Positions 11,926-23,070 of a stretch of DNA of 64,000 bases are shown in pieces (within the stretch, counting starts at the first letter, position 1; each line of letters begins with the position of its first letter). The DNA lies in NCBI GenBank assembly GCA_016617855.1, contig JAECUM010009442.1, positions 1 to 64,000 on the forward strand. Reading direction: 5' to 3'. The stretch is from Megalonaias nervosa. Taxonomy: Eukaryota; Mollusca; Bivalvia; Unionida; Unionidae. The position numbers and the translations under genes were made by a program. A model generated the notes under the pieces. It was not told the DNA's origin, did not search any database, and saw nothing but the letters and a program-made list of their open reading frames with translations.

Positions 11926-12241
11926 CTGCCTTGTCTTCACCACTTCCTCATCGATTGTCTTTTGACGAGCCCCTTGGATGAAATTTTGGAGCTCGTCTCC
12001 GTCGTTACATGCATACTGCCTTTATCTTCACCACTTCTTCATCGATTATTTATTTGATGGGCCCTTTTGATGAATTTATAAAGCTCATCTCTCTCGTTAA
12101 GTGAATAAGGTTTGGATAGATATGTAATACCTTCACCCGGTTCAGAAGGTGTTGCACTCTGTCCAAGAGACCCATAGTTGTGGTAAGGTTACGGACTTCG
12201 CAGTGCTGACTAGCCATCCATCTTTTACATGGAATCGACAA
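11926..12241 (-). pseudogene. unknown coding-like remnant with a 90-bp internal duplication
   Basis: Two diverged copies lie at 11926-12007 and 12016-12098. On the - strand both read as charged peptide of the form N-D/E-G/R-DEL-x-x-FI, and both keep IDEEVVK, although the second copy needs a frame change. Upstream on the same strand, 12241 to 12100 reads a helix-like stretch (GLLDRVQHLLNRVKVL). I do not recognise the family. Amino-acid conservation between diverged copies suggests former coding DNA, perhaps a coiled-coil repeat protein. Confidence 0.4.
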
Positions 12242-12742
12242 TGAATGGCATTACTGACTGACTGATTTTTGTTTAGGTCATGTTCGGCAATTTGGCCATG
12301 TAGTACCTGTTATTGTATGCAACTTGTACTACCTAATTATACGTCAAATAGGTGTCAGCACCCATTCGACGTTTTACTGTGTGCACCGCACACTATTTCA
12401 TAACACATGTCCGGACGGGGACAAGGAGGAAAAAACGACGGCAGAGGGCGCCTCGACGTCCCTAGTTGGCTCCAACTGGTCCAAGTTTGAAATTTTGATT
12501 TTATTTGCCAAATATATAAAAAGCTGACGCCTTGAACCTAATCTAACAGTTTTTTTTTAAAGTAACTTTTAAACTAAACTCTACAGAGCGGTTAGAAGAG
12601 GATTCTGTAGATATGGCATAGATTAAGGGTTGTATTATTATAGATAACCTAATTTTTGTAGGCATGAGCACCATTTTATTTATAGTTATTTTAAAACGGG
12701 TGATTTAAATTAGCTACTGCTTTGTGCAGTTAAGGTAGGGTC

Positions 12743-13215
12743 ATGGTGGTCTGGGCTTGACGCCACCTTATGTACATATTTCTGATGGCCAGGTTATGGG
12801 TTTTTATTTTTAACATGTGTACCAGTGTTGCCATTTTCTGCGGCCGGGCCTGATGGTTTTGGGTTGCGACCACCTTATAGTGACTAATTTTCTTTATGAG
12901 ACAAATGTTTCTTAGATTTCTCCAGTGGTGCATGTGCTTATCTTTATTAGTTACGTGTATTTTGGCAATCAGTTACCGCCTTACACAGCAGGGTCCTGAT
13001 GATCTGTGCTAATGACCACCGTATATTTCTAATTTTATCGCGAGCCAGACTAATGGGTCGTATACGAAGTTCCTAGTTTTTCCAATCTTGCCACATTATG
13101 AGGCTGGGTTTTGTGGTCTGGGATTAGAACCACCTTATATTTCTAACTTTTAGAGTGGGCCAGACTAACGGGTCGTGTCACTAAGATCTTTAGTTTTCCA
13201 ATTCATGAAACCTTG
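12743..13215. repeat. diverged tandem repeat, four units of about 110-147 bp
   Basis: A block like 'tggtctgggnttagaaccaccttat' recurs at about 12743, 12851, 12998 and 13111. Two later units also share 'gccagactaangggtcgt'. Copies differ at many sites, so the array is old. Confidence 0.65.
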
Positions 13216-14790
13216 ACTTGACTTGACATTTAATTATACTGGCTTTCGCACATGATGTGCATGTGCCAGTGGTTATTGTATGCATGGCATACTGCTAAAT
13301 TACAAAGGGGAAGGAAAAAGTGCCTCATCCCTCAGGTTTTAATATCCTCAAAGAGGATTGCTAAATGTGCCCAAGATGTTACTTTAACTAGCTGGCGAAT
13401 TGGCTAAGTACTGGTGCAGCCATATTACGTCAGCTAGGAGTTATGTCTTGAGAGGGAATGGACCCAACACACACTCAAGCTTAATCCAGGTTACAGTCTA
13501 TTACCACCAGGTGTCAACCAAGCCGTGAGAGACGTCCGTCGCCATTGGTCGGCGACTATGACGTCTCATTCGGGCACCTGGTGTTTGGACGGGTGGAAAT
13601 CGTTCCACACTCCGTCCATGTACAGAAGGCAGAGTAAGGCAAAGGAGGAAGAGATCTCGGGAATCGGAGCAGTGAAGCAATGAACGTCGTGTACGCCTCA
13701 AAACGCCCGTCCGTACTGATTTCAAATTACGTCCAGTTTTACTAATGGACAATTCCTAAACCAATAATGTGTATGCCACCTGTGCAATTAACCAAATAAA
13801 ATAAGTTTCGAAAAATTTCGTTATAAATTATATTAAGTTAGAATTTAGTGTACAGAGTGTACTTTTTGTGAATATTTCAAAATAATACCAATCAGCTAAG
13901 TCAATGTGACTACTGTATTTTGTACACGCAAATGCTAAACAATAGTAAATTTTGATGGTGGATTCAAAAGGATCAAATTTGTGCTACAACAAAGAGATAT
14001 TATCAAAAAAGGTTTTCAAGCCAAATTGAAAATCTATATCATTTACCCAGGAAATTTGAAAGGTTGCTTGGCTCTTTCCAACCGAGTCCGGGGACGTCAA
14101 GGCATTCCGGGTTAGAACTTCACTGCTCTCAGGTCGGCTGGGTTCCCTCCTTAGCCACCCTAAAACCTCAGAGGAAGGCCGCCACTCCTGGTCAGTCCTG
14201 TTATGTTCATGAAACCTTGTGCGGCTGGACCTGATACGCTTTAAACACGAACGTGGAGGAAAACATCCCTTCAAAAGTAGAGACGCAGATGTGAAAGAAA
14301 ACATCCTTAGGTATAATACAGAATACAAGTCAATAGAAATTTGGTAGAGCTAGAAGAAACCATTCCTCTATTTGACCTGTTCTTTTCTCATTTCCTCTCG
14401 TAGCACTTGTTCCACCAGATTTTTGGAACATTGTGAGCAAAAATGGTCTTTTCTGCGTTTTTGTCAGAATCCGATAGTGTTTTACCCTGTTCATATGTAC
14501 CGTTACTTCGATCAGTTTTTAAATTTTATTCAGGTTGACTTGTCGGCGATGGGTGGCATGACTGTCGAACCCATCGCTTTATATCGTCCAAGAACCCCTC
14601 CGAATCTTTTACAAATATCGACAGAGAGAATGAAAGATCTTGTCAGCACAAGTTGGTGGAGGGTAGAAATAAACAAGTGATCACTAATTTTTTTCTACCT
14701 GGATATTTCTAATAATAAGAAGATTCTATAATCAAAACATGAATATAAACTGACAAATTAAATATAAAAGTATTTTAAAAGTTTTGGAGT
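13216..14790. other. no gene recognised; left flank of the fossil Polinton
   Basis: Two GC-richer patches (13500-13740 and 14080-14240) give open frames in several directions with no domain that I recognise. One might be the degraded terminal part of the Polinton, but I could not identify its terminal inverted repeat here. Confidence 0.4.
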
Positions 14791-14794
14791 CAGA

Positions 14795-15320
14795 TTAGGG
14801 TTTCAATACCATATCATATTGCCATCGAAGCACAGTACGCTTGTGAGATAAAGAAAATAGCTGACCATAATAGTCACAAAACAATCTTTCTATTTTATCA
14901 TCGTTTCTAGAGTACTCACGATCTAAGCAAGTCACTAGATGTTCTAAGGGAAATCCAAGACTGCGTTGATGAAGAATATGCACAAAATACTGTCCACAAT
15001 GGAATCTGATCCTAGTAATCTCACATTACTGAATTGAGCACTTACATCGTTCCTTCTGATAAAGTTATTGACGTCATTGTGCAGATGAGGCAATATATAA
15101 GAATCAAAATAGACCACAGTGTAGTTGTAGGAAATGTATACGGCTACCAAATTGGTTCCTGGACGATGACTGTAGTCTGTGTTAATGACATAGGCCTTTA
15201 CGTCTTTAGGTTTCTTATGTAGAAGTTCATCTTCAGCGCACAGAATGTGATTCCAAGTGCCTGTGTACAAACTGAGTCAGAAGGTAACGAAGTTCCCAGG
15301 TATCCATTTTTTTTTCGCAG
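14795..15320 (-). pseudogene. Polinton adenovirus-type cysteine protease (PRO)
   Basis: The - strand reads KAYVINTDYSHRPGTNLVAV followed by VVYFDSYILP, the core blocks of the adenain/C5-like maturation protease shared by adenoviruses and Polintons, which processes capsid proteins. In the family the first block ends with the catalytic His; here that place reads GTNL, so the His is lost. The later block that should carry the catalytic Cys reads GSDSIVDSILC, without the expected CG pair. A frame change near 14980 leads to the C-terminal part (RSLGFPLEHLVTCLDREYS). The gene lies directly downstream of the capsid gene on the same strand. The product would be inactive. Confidence 0.75.
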
Positions 15321-15479
15321 GTATTGATAAATTATAATTCTCCTACTGTAATTTTCCTTGAAAATATCAATCAAGCAAGTCCATGAACGGGTTGTCCCAG
15401 TACTCCCTTGCAAGAGAGCTTCGGTTCGTTTCGTCTCCAGAGAATTCTATGGAGGTTAGGAGTAGTCACGCAAGTATTT

Positions 15480-16706
15480 TTACCAATTTTTCAAAATCAT
15501 TTTTCTTCTGAGATGAAGGTCCATGGTTCTTTCAGATATTCTTCCAGCTTGTCTTTGGAACTCATCATGAAAACATGTGTCACTTTTGGTTTGTGGCCAC
15601 TGTTGTTGTTCCAGATACAAAACGAGCCTATTTTCGTCTATCTCCTTAGGTTCGTATTCCATCTTTCTTTTTACTAACAGACTAGGATCACTTCTCTCAA
15701 ACTGATGATTCCAATGTATTTCCATGTTCTGCATAAAGATGACGTTCATTGTGTTTGTCGGAAATGTTTCACACGAAGTTGACCCGATTTTATAGGGTGG
15801 AACTGTCTGGAAGTAAATCAAATCCCCACAAAGCATATACTCCTGCATAAGCATGGTAAGAAATACCATGGTTCTGTTGGTACCTAACTGACCTATGGCT
15901 TGCAACCGTGTCAAGTAATATTTTAAGTAATTTCTTCTGGGTAAAGTTAAGTTCAAAACGTCTGGTTCACAACGTCTGGAATTCTCAGGTGACTCTATAT
16001 TGGACACGTTAAAGTGTTGGAACTCAAAAGGACTTTGATCGATGTTTTTGTTAAGGGCCACATTGTTCACGATGCCGATGAGCAAACATTTTGGTAGCTG
16101 TTCTTGGAAAATATAATCTTTGATCTTGGATCTTAGTCCAGAGGCAATTGTGAAGGTTTTCAACTTCCAATCGTTGTAGTGGATCCTTAGCTATCGTTCG
16201 CCTAAGAGTTTGACCGATTTGTGGGGATCGTCATTCACAGTGAATTCTGTGTCGCTGATCTTGTACATTGTATCAGGTTTCCATATCAAGGAGGATTCAG
16301 ATGTGTGTCCTTTGCTTCGTTTCCATGTGTCAAGAGATTTTCCATGTAGATTCGGTAATGGTAAGTTTCCATACTGCCTCTTACCAGTTTATTATTGAAG
16401 TACAAATCCACTTCGCTGAACAACGCATGCGTGCAATTGTTGAAGGGAGCTACTCTGGCATCAGCGCCTGGTTTGGTGTTGTCCAGTTGAGAAAGTTTAC
16501 TTTCAGGTACAAGTAGCAGCTATTACATAGATACGATAATCATCGTTTTGTCATTTGATTTCAAATTCGTTAGGCTCAGCAGTGGTCAAGGATGAAACAG
16601 GTTTAAATTTTACCCATTGGGACTCTTGCATCTTCATCATCGTTGTCGGCATGCCAAATCGATCGTGTTCTGACTTGGAACATTTACAAGTATCTCGATG
16701 CAACAT
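15480..16706 (-). pseudogene. Polinton major capsid protein (double jelly-roll; F54H12.2-like family)
   Basis: A start at 16706 opens MLHRDTCKCSK, followed by SQWVKFKPVSSLTTAEPNE, then a stop near 16560. Another frame continues with ALFSEVDLYFNNKLV and YRIYMENLL, hallmark strands of the first jelly roll. From 16163 a 227-residue open stretch gives KTFTIASGLRSKIKD, QLPKCLLIGIVNNVALN and NTMNVIFMQNME, hallmarks of the second jelly roll. This fits the widespread animal 'F54H12.2-like' family, regarded as the Polinton double-jelly-roll capsid. The span of about 409 codons matches a usual length of about 400-450. At least one internal stop and two frame shifts make it non-functional. Confidence 0.85.
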
Positions 16707-16959
16707 TTTCACTTAGTAATCAAACGTCCAATTATTGAACAGCTGCTGCTCTTCTTATCTTATTACTTTTGCGAACGTGTCGTGAGGTCCAATGGGTTTT
16801 CCAAGTCTCTTTCAACATTGTCCTTGCTCTGGTTTAGAGGAGGCATTAATGCTTTGGCCAGATCTGTAAAGCTAATTTATAGTGGTGTATCGGTGACGAA
16901 AAATGACTTCCAGTTTGAAGCAACACATTTTTCTTGCTTTCATGAAGGCTTCTTTAGGA

Positions 16960-17223
16960 CTTTGTTCATCGATGATTAGGTTTGGAGGGGCTTTATGTTT
17001 CTTGATTCAAAGCTGCTTCTTTTAAAGCATGCAATCCTCGAGTCACCATCGGTTTAAAGCTACCATACGAAAAACTGAGTTTAACATATCTCCGAAACCA
17101 TATCCTCATTGTCGAGCGACTCCATGGTACAAAGGATACATCTGTTACAATTCCATAGATAACTGTTTTCGAAAATGTAGTTTCATCATGATGTTTCCAT
17201 TCGAGAATACAAATTTTGTCCAA
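16960..17223 (-). pseudogene. small Polinton structural-type protein, remnant
   Basis: A 76-residue open stretch ends with a basic, helix-prone tail (FKPMVTRGLHALKEAALNQ). Many Polintons have, just upstream of the major capsid gene, a short protein with an arginine/glycine-rich N-terminus and a tail of this type. Position, strand and tail agree; the N-terminal half does not show a clear motif, so the match is tentative. Confidence 0.4.
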
Positions 17224-17289
17224 GATCTCCTTTTTTTACTAATATTGACCCAGAGTAGCAAACAAAAAGTAATTGCCATCGTTTTACCA

Positions 17290-17480
17290 TCAAAAACACA
17301 TTTTAAGGAGATGTGTAATTTTATGGTACTCTATAAGTACACTTCGGCAAGATTTCTCTAGTGCTTTGAAAATAGGTGACATTATTTCGACGAGATTTCC
17401 AGCATTAAAATATCCTGCAGGAATTCTTATGGTATAGGTAGGTGTTCAGTTGAGGATTGGCTGGAAATAGCTTTATGGAT
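17290..17480 (-). pseudogene. Polinton minor capsid (penton-like) protein fragment
   Basis: The - strand reads RIPAGYFNAGNLVEIMSPIF and then a stop-interrupted stretch. This resembles the 'hRIxxGYYxxxxLhxxhN' block of Polinton minor capsid proteins, which form pentameric vertices in the predicted virion. The rest of the gene towards higher coordinates is cut off by the LINE starting near 17600. The fragment lies upstream of the major capsid gene, as is common. It is recognisable only through one motif. Confidence 0.45.
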
Positions 17481-17639
17481 CAGTGAAAGAGAGAATCATT
17501 TTTGTCCAAGTTTATGTCTTGGCCTTGTTAGTTCGGGATATTGAAGATGAAAGTATTTTCACCTTTGTTGATATTGATGGCTTGAGTAGGATGAATGATT
17601 TATACCAATTCTACTTCCCAACAGAAAAGAAGGCATGCC

Positions 17640-18560
17640 CCACCTGCCTCACATCGTGGGAAAAGACTAAAACTGGCTTGTTGGAACATCAGAAGAATGC
17701 TAGACTCAACCGACAGCAACAGACCAGAACGACGCTCTGCCTTAATCGCACACGTACTCTCTCTCGCCTTGGTGTTGATATTGCTGCACTTAGCGAAGTC
17801 CGCCTTTCAGATGAAGGAAGTCTGAGAGAACTCGGTGATGGATACATCCTGTACTGGTCAGGAAAACCAAAGACTGAAAAAAAACGACTTTCAGGAGTCG
17901 GTTTCATGGTCAAGGACTCAATCGCCACCAAGTTAACAAACCTTCCCATTGGTCACACCAACCGCATCATGTCCATGCGTCTCCCGTTAGGGAACCAACA
18001 ACACGCCACACTCCTCAGTGTATATGCTCCAACACTCCAGGCAGATCCTTCTGTAAAGGATAAATTCTACGCTGACCTGCACAGACTTCTCTAGAGCTTC
18101 CCAGAGAGCGACAAAGTAATCATCCTCGGAGATTTCAATGCCAGAGTGGGCCGAGACTCAGAAGCCTGGAAAGCCATTCTTGGCAAACATGGCGTGGTTG
18201 CCTGCAACGACAATGCTCGCCTGCTTCTTGAATTTTGCGCAGAACTACAGCTCACCATCACAAACACCGTATTTCAGCAGAAAGACAGCCTGAAAACGAC
18301 CTGGAATTATCCTAGATCAAAACACTGGCACCTAATCGATTACATCATAGTACGCCAGAGGGACTTAAAAGATGTCCTTCATACCAGAGTGATGCCCAGT
18401 GCAGAGTGCCACACATATCATCGTCGTGTCCGATGCAAGCTCGACTTCCACTTCAAGCCCAGGCCCAGACAACAAGGAGGCACCCAGAGAAGGAAGCTCC
18501 AGGTAAAAAAACCTGTTGTCTGCAGACGTCAAAGCAGATTTTCAAGAGAGCCTGCAGTCT
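17640..18560 (+). pseudogene. LINE endonuclease domain (EEP family, CFDP2-like)
   Basis: Blocks in order: KLACWNIRRMLDS, then (frame change) VDIAALSEVRLSDEGSL with the metal-binding E, LSGVGFMVKDSIATKL, SVYAPTLQAD, a stop at 18092, then IILGDFNARVGRD, KTTWNYPRSKHWHLIDYIIV and the end block SAECHTYHRRV. In the family this last block carries the catalytic Asp-His pair; here the Asp is replaced by Tyr, so nicking activity is lost even apart from the frame breaks. The reading frame shifts again near 18500 into the linker to reverse transcriptase. Confidence 0.8.
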
Positions 18561-19056
18561 AGACTTGAAGAACCTAAGTTTCCGCCAGATCTACCTCAGG
18601 AAGAGATGTGGAACCAAATCAAGGCTTCCATTCTGCAAACCTCAGAAGAAATCTTTGGATTCACCACTAAGAAAAACAAAGACTGGTTTGATGAAAACAA
18701 CCAAGAAATCCAAGAACTGCTTGCCAAAAAGAGATCAGCGCACCAAGCCCACCTCGCTCAACCATCCTGTCCACAGAAGAAAGCAGCCTTCCGCATCATC
18801 TGCAGCTCCCTCCAGCGCAGGCTCCGAGACATACGAAATGAATAGTGGACAAAGCTTGCAGAAAGAATCCAGCTGTACGCTGGCATCGGTGAATACAAGG
18901 GGTTCTATGAAGCGTTGAAAGCAGTGTATGGTCCTTCCTTCCAAATACAGAACCCTCTACGAAGTGCATATGGCAATGAGCTGCTCACTGACAGGGAATA
19001 TATCCTGAACCGCTGGTCAGAGCACTTCCCTCTTCAGCGCTAGCCGCACAGTCCAG

Positions 19057-20570
19057 GTGGCAGCTATTGACCGCATCTCACAACAGCCATTAAAGATGGA
19101 ACTCGATGAGGCACCCACACTGCAAGAGACTGTAAAAGCCATAGAACAGCTGAAGACTGGAAAGGCTGCAGGAAAGATGGTATCCCCCTCCCCAGAGATA
19201 TGGAAGAGAGTAGGCCCAGCATTGCACACCAAACTCCACGAGTTCTTTGTTGCTGGGAGCGAGGGAAACTTCCACAAGACCTCCGAGATGCAGTCATCAT
19301 CACCTTGTATAAAAACAAGGGGGAAAGTCTGACTGCTCAAACTACCGTGGGATAACTCTGTTCTCCATTGCAGGCAAAATTCTTGCTAGAGTGTTGCTGA
19401 ACAGACTGGTGCCTACCATTGCAGAAGTACATGCTCCAGAGAGTCAATGCGGCTTTAGAGCCAATAGGGGCACAACTGAAATGGTGTTCGTCCTGAGACA
19501 GATCAAGGAGAAATGCCGAGAATAGAACAAAGGATTGTACGTCACATTTGTGGACCTGACGAAGTATTTGACACGGTGAGCAGAACTGGACTGTGGAAAA
19601 TCCTTGAAAAGCTCCGATATCCTCCAAAGTTCCTTACCATGGTCATCCAGCTACATGAAGACCAGCTTGGTCAGGTCAGAAACAATAACGACCTGTCACA
19701 GACCTTCCCCATCGCAAACGGCATGAAACAGGGCTGCGTTATAGCCCTCACATTGTTCTCAGTTTTCTTCAGCACGATGCTCCAAAAAGCAACAGATGAC
19801 CTTGATGACGAAGATGGCATCTATATCCGCTTTCGTACTGATGGCAACCTAAGGCGACTTCAGGCCCACACCAAGACCTTGGAAAAACTGATCAGAGAAC
19901 TTCTCATTGCAGACGACGACGCCCTTTTGCCCACACGGAAGCCGCCTTACAGCGCGTAACATCCTGCTTTGCAGAAGCTTGCCAGCTCTTTGGTCTTGAG
20001 GTCAGCCTAAAGAAAACTGAGGTACTTCACCAGCCAGCACCAAAGGAATAGTACCGGTCGCCAAGCATCTTCACTAACCAGACAAAGCTGGAAGTAGCCC
20101 ACCAGTTCACCTACCTGGGCTGTGTGATCTCCTCTGATACCAAGATCGACAAAGAAATAGGCAACAGACTGGCCAAGGCAAACAGCGCCTTCGGCAGACT
20201 CTATAATCGAGTGTGGTACAACATCAGTCTCAAGAGAAACACAAAAATCAACGTCTACAGAGCTGTCGTAGTGACCACCCTCCTATATGGCACCGAATCC
20301 TGGGTCACCTACAGCCACCACCTCAGCCTCCTTGGACGCTTCCATCAGCGCTGCTTCCGCACCATTCTCAACATCCACTGGAGTGACTTCGTCACCAACA
20401 ATGAAGTCCTCAAACAAACAGGAATCACCAGCGTTGAGGCCACGCTCATGAAGATACAGCTACGCTGGGCAGGGCACGTCTCCGGGATGGAGGATCATCG
20501 CCTGCCAAAGATCGCACTGTATGGTGAGCTGTCCACTGGCCACCGTGATAGAGGGGCACCTTGAAAGAGA
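19057..20570 (+). pseudogene. LINE reverse transcriptase domain
   Basis: The stretch opens with ETVKAIEQLKTGKAAGK and SPEIWKRVGPALHTKL, equivalents of the 'KAxGxDGIPPEhWK' block. Later blocks are DTVSRTGLWKILEKL, ANGMKQGCVIALTLFSVFFS (B block) and ELLIADDDALL, where the two catalytic aspartates are retained. After a stop near 19957 the thumb region reads FTYLGCVISSDTKIDKEIGN and VTTLLYGTESWVTY. At least four frame breaks inactivate it. The domain would perform target-primed reverse transcription. Confidence 0.8.
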
Positions 20571-20688
20571 TATAAAGACTCCTTGCAAAAGACCCTCACC
20601 ACCTGTGGCATCGACCACCGCTAATGGGCATCACAAGCTGCTGACCGTGAAAGCTGGCGACGTATAGTTCACCGGGCCACTGCCTCTT

Positions 20689-20874
20689 TTGAACAAAACA
20701 GACGTGCCATCTTGGAGGAAAAAAAGATGCCGAAGAAACAACCTGAAACCATCGGCAGCATCCACTACAACCCAGACATTCCACTGCAGCCTCTGTGGAC
20801 GGACATGCCTGTCACGTATTGGGCTCGTCAGCCACCAGCGTGCCTGCAATAGACGTGGACATCCCCCTTCCTAA
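20689..20874 (+). pseudogene. LINE C-terminal C2HC zinc finger
   Basis: The final open stretch ends in a CSLC...SHQRAC pattern, a CxxC...HxxxC finger with the conserved CLSRIGLVSH core, followed by NRRGHPPS and a stop. This finger at the very end of ORF2 is typical of a group of animal LINEs and helps place the 3' end of the element just downstream. Confidence 0.65.
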
Positions 20875-21011
20875 ATCTTCGCAAGCGAAGTCAAGCCAAC
20901 ACACCCCTCCCAATGCGCTTCCTGGTCCGATTGCATATAGACTGGGCTGATTTGGCTGTGAAAAAACATACAGTATTTTTGGGAAACACATTTGTCGAAC
21001 TGTCAAAAGGC

Positions 21012-21320
21012 AATCTGATTAAAATCAGATCTCGACTGTTATATGTGAAGATCTGACAGCGACCGCTAAGGGATCATGTTCTGGTGACCGTTGAATTAGC
21101 CAATGGAAACGCAGCTTTCAGAAATCTTGAAATGAATCCAATCATTCTCCACACATGGATGCCCTTTAGCCATACTGCTCAGTCTCCCAAACGCGAAGAA
21201 ATAGGACTTCATCTGATTGGCTGATAAAATTAGCGATTATGGTAACAACAAATATAACCAGAACATTAACCCTACGCTGTCGTTTTCAGGTCTTCATGAA
21301 GATCTGATTTTAATCAGATT
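21012..21320. mobile_element. 309-bp MITE with palindromic terminal repeats
   Basis: The left end (21012-21032) and right end (21300-21320) are exact 21-base inverted repeats, and each is itself nearly palindromic (AATCTGATT-AA-AATCAGAT). Inward, imperfect inverted similarity continues ('gaagatctgacagcgac' against the complement of 'gctgtcgttttcaggtcttc'), giving arms of about 45 bp. There is no coding capacity. It lies between the LINE and the integrase remnant. No clear target-site duplication is visible. Confidence 0.85.
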
Positions 21321-21751
21321 GTGTCACTAGGTAATGTTAAATAAAATTGGTTATTCATAGTTTGATGGTTCTGCTTGCCAAGGAGTCACTCGTTTTTAAA
21401 GATGAATTTCACAAATGTTCGAAGTGTGATGGCAGTGTTGGCAGCAGGCTACTGTTGATTGAGAAGAAGGTAAACAATACAACTATTGAGTAAATCAGTC
21501 CGCAATTGTTTATCTCCTTCTTGCAAACTCAAATTTCCAAAGGCTGCTCCGATGGCACAATACACCACAAATATTTGGAAGACAAAGACGATTTGATTTT
21601 AGTGACACGTTCTCCACACCACAATCACCGGGATTGCTTTTGTAGCCCTTGAAGAAACGGACTCTGAGAAGATAAGGTAGCTGCATTTTCAACGGCATGG
21701 TGCCAACTGCTACTTCTTTTAATAATGGTTGGTTTGTGAAACGGCAATTCA

Positions 21752-22310
21752 ATAATCGAAACTAGGTGGATATTCTTTCCAACTAATTTTCACTTCTTGA
21801 AGTCGATTGAGAATATTCTCTATATCGTACACGACGTTTCTTTCTTGGTCACTAGTTGTAACACAGGCAAGTAGCAGTTCCTTTCAACACGTTTCCATTC
21901 GTATCCTCCAATTTTTTCCAGTGCGAACCTAATCTCCGTTCTTTAACAGTTCTTTCTTTATTCTGGTTTGTGACGTTCCAAACAATCCATATATCACCAT
22001 CACTTCGTTTCAGATATCATCTGTTGCACATCCGATGCTACGATGGCACGATTAATTATAAGATTTCAGTTTATGTGGTAACATGTAGATGTATTTGAGA
22101 GTTGTTGTTGATGTGAAAAGTATTTCCACATACGTTCCTTCAGAGGTCTTTAACAACGCTCTACGACACTAGTGTTTGTTTCAAGTTTTTCTGTGGTGAA
22201 AAAATGAATGCGTCTCGTTATCAATTCGTTTTAAAATGCTTGATTCAGAAATTCGGTTCCTTTGTATTTTTACCGTCGTAGAGGATGTCGAACACTTTAT
22301 TTCAAAACCG
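21752..22310 (-). pseudogene. Polinton integrase (retroviral-type) with C-terminal chromodomain
   Basis: Read on the - strand with frame changes, the segment gives NTKEPNF and a FLNQ-like stretch (equivalent to 'GxEFLNxxF'), then RPLKERMWKYF, the family's 'ERFNRTLKxxMWxYF' block that carries the third catalytic acid, then HRSIG and a GD-VRTGK stretch. It ends with VVYDIENILNRL and EVKISWKEYPPSF, the 'YxVexILxxR...YxVxWxGYPxxFxSW' signature of a chromodomain. Integrase joins element ends to target DNA; the chromodomain is thought to guide target choice. Its 5' part is cut off by the THAP transposon region. Assignment needs three frames, so it is secure in type but not in boundaries. Confidence 0.7.
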
Positions 22311-22829
22311 GTTTTATAGGTCGCACCAGTTCGGAACTTATTTTAGAAGTCGGTGGAACTATACAAGCTGATATTGAAAACACGTCAATGACGCAAAATA
22401 AATTTTTGTGACCATAATTGTACACACCAACGAGAGAGAGCTGCTAAATCTGATTGCCATTAATGATCGATTCCTGCTGCTTTGGTTTGGCTTCTGATAA
22501 ATATTCGTTGAATGGTTTTGTTCTTTTAACCAGTGTCACTCATCTTGCACTTTTGAGCCAACAGCAGATGCAGGATTGTCGCAAATGCTGGTACAAATGT
22601 ATACATGTTCATGTTTGCTGTTTTGTTGTTACTGGTCTATAAATAACCCACTGTTGGATACTGTACTTTGGTTGTTCGTATGGTATTTGGCTGAATTGTG
22701 GCTATGCTTAACGTGTCTGATATGCAATCCTTTGTTTTCACGTGACATGAGCAAAACGTGTACGTATAGATCCGTCATTTTGTTTCTCTAGCAAGTGACA
22801 ACGGATGCAAAGATAAAGCGTACTCAATA

Positions 22830-23070
22830 ATGCCAGTTTGTGGGATGGTATTGTCGGATGTTCCAACAGCACAGGTGTACAGAAAGATATCAAATATATT
22901 TAAAGTACCTAACGTTTTAACTGATCATGGTGCATAAACAAGGAAATATTTGGAAGAAAGACGCCGTTTGTGGAAGACGGCTGTATATTGAAAGGACATT
23001 GAAGCTGAAGATATATGTGAACGAACGATTGTTTGCTTTGAATATTTAGTCGGATATATGATTAAATAAC
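22830..23070 (+). pseudogene. THAP zinc-finger domain of a DNA transposon
   Basis: From ATG at 22830 the frame reads MPVCGMVLSD, IFKVPNVLTD, a stop, then EERRRLWKTAVY, a second stop, then ICERTIVCFEYLVGYM. Spacing and residues follow the THAP finger (C2CH) with its proline after the aromatic, the RxxW block and the C-terminal CxxH. The second Cys is missing and the final His is Tyr. THAP domains bind transposon ends. The DDE part of the same element follows at 24130. Confidence 0.6.

Larger units (their letters stand above)
17600..20905 (+). mobile_element. RTE/CFDP2-like non-LTR retrotransposon inserted in the Polinton
   Basis: A single ORF2-type coding order is readable on the + strand, opposite to the Polinton genes: endonuclease (17640-18480), linker, reverse transcriptase (19057-20570) and a C-terminal zinc finger (about 20780-20860). 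Base composition is clearly GC-richer than the Polinton remnants on both sides. The endonuclease belongs to the type annotated in animals as 'craniofacial development protein 2-like', which derives from RTE/BovB-type LINEs. At least five stops or frame shifts make it dead. The 5' limit near 17600 and 3' limit near 20905 are estimated from where the similarity ends. Confidence 0.8.

Noticed and set aside
13984..14328. 114-residue - strand frame beside the Polinton.
   Set aside because: No motif, low-complexity Ser/Arg content, and no continuation in other frames.
17689..17949. - strand frame over the LINE endonuclease, and similar ones at 18735-19340.
   Set aside because: Shadows of the + strand LINE coding sequence.
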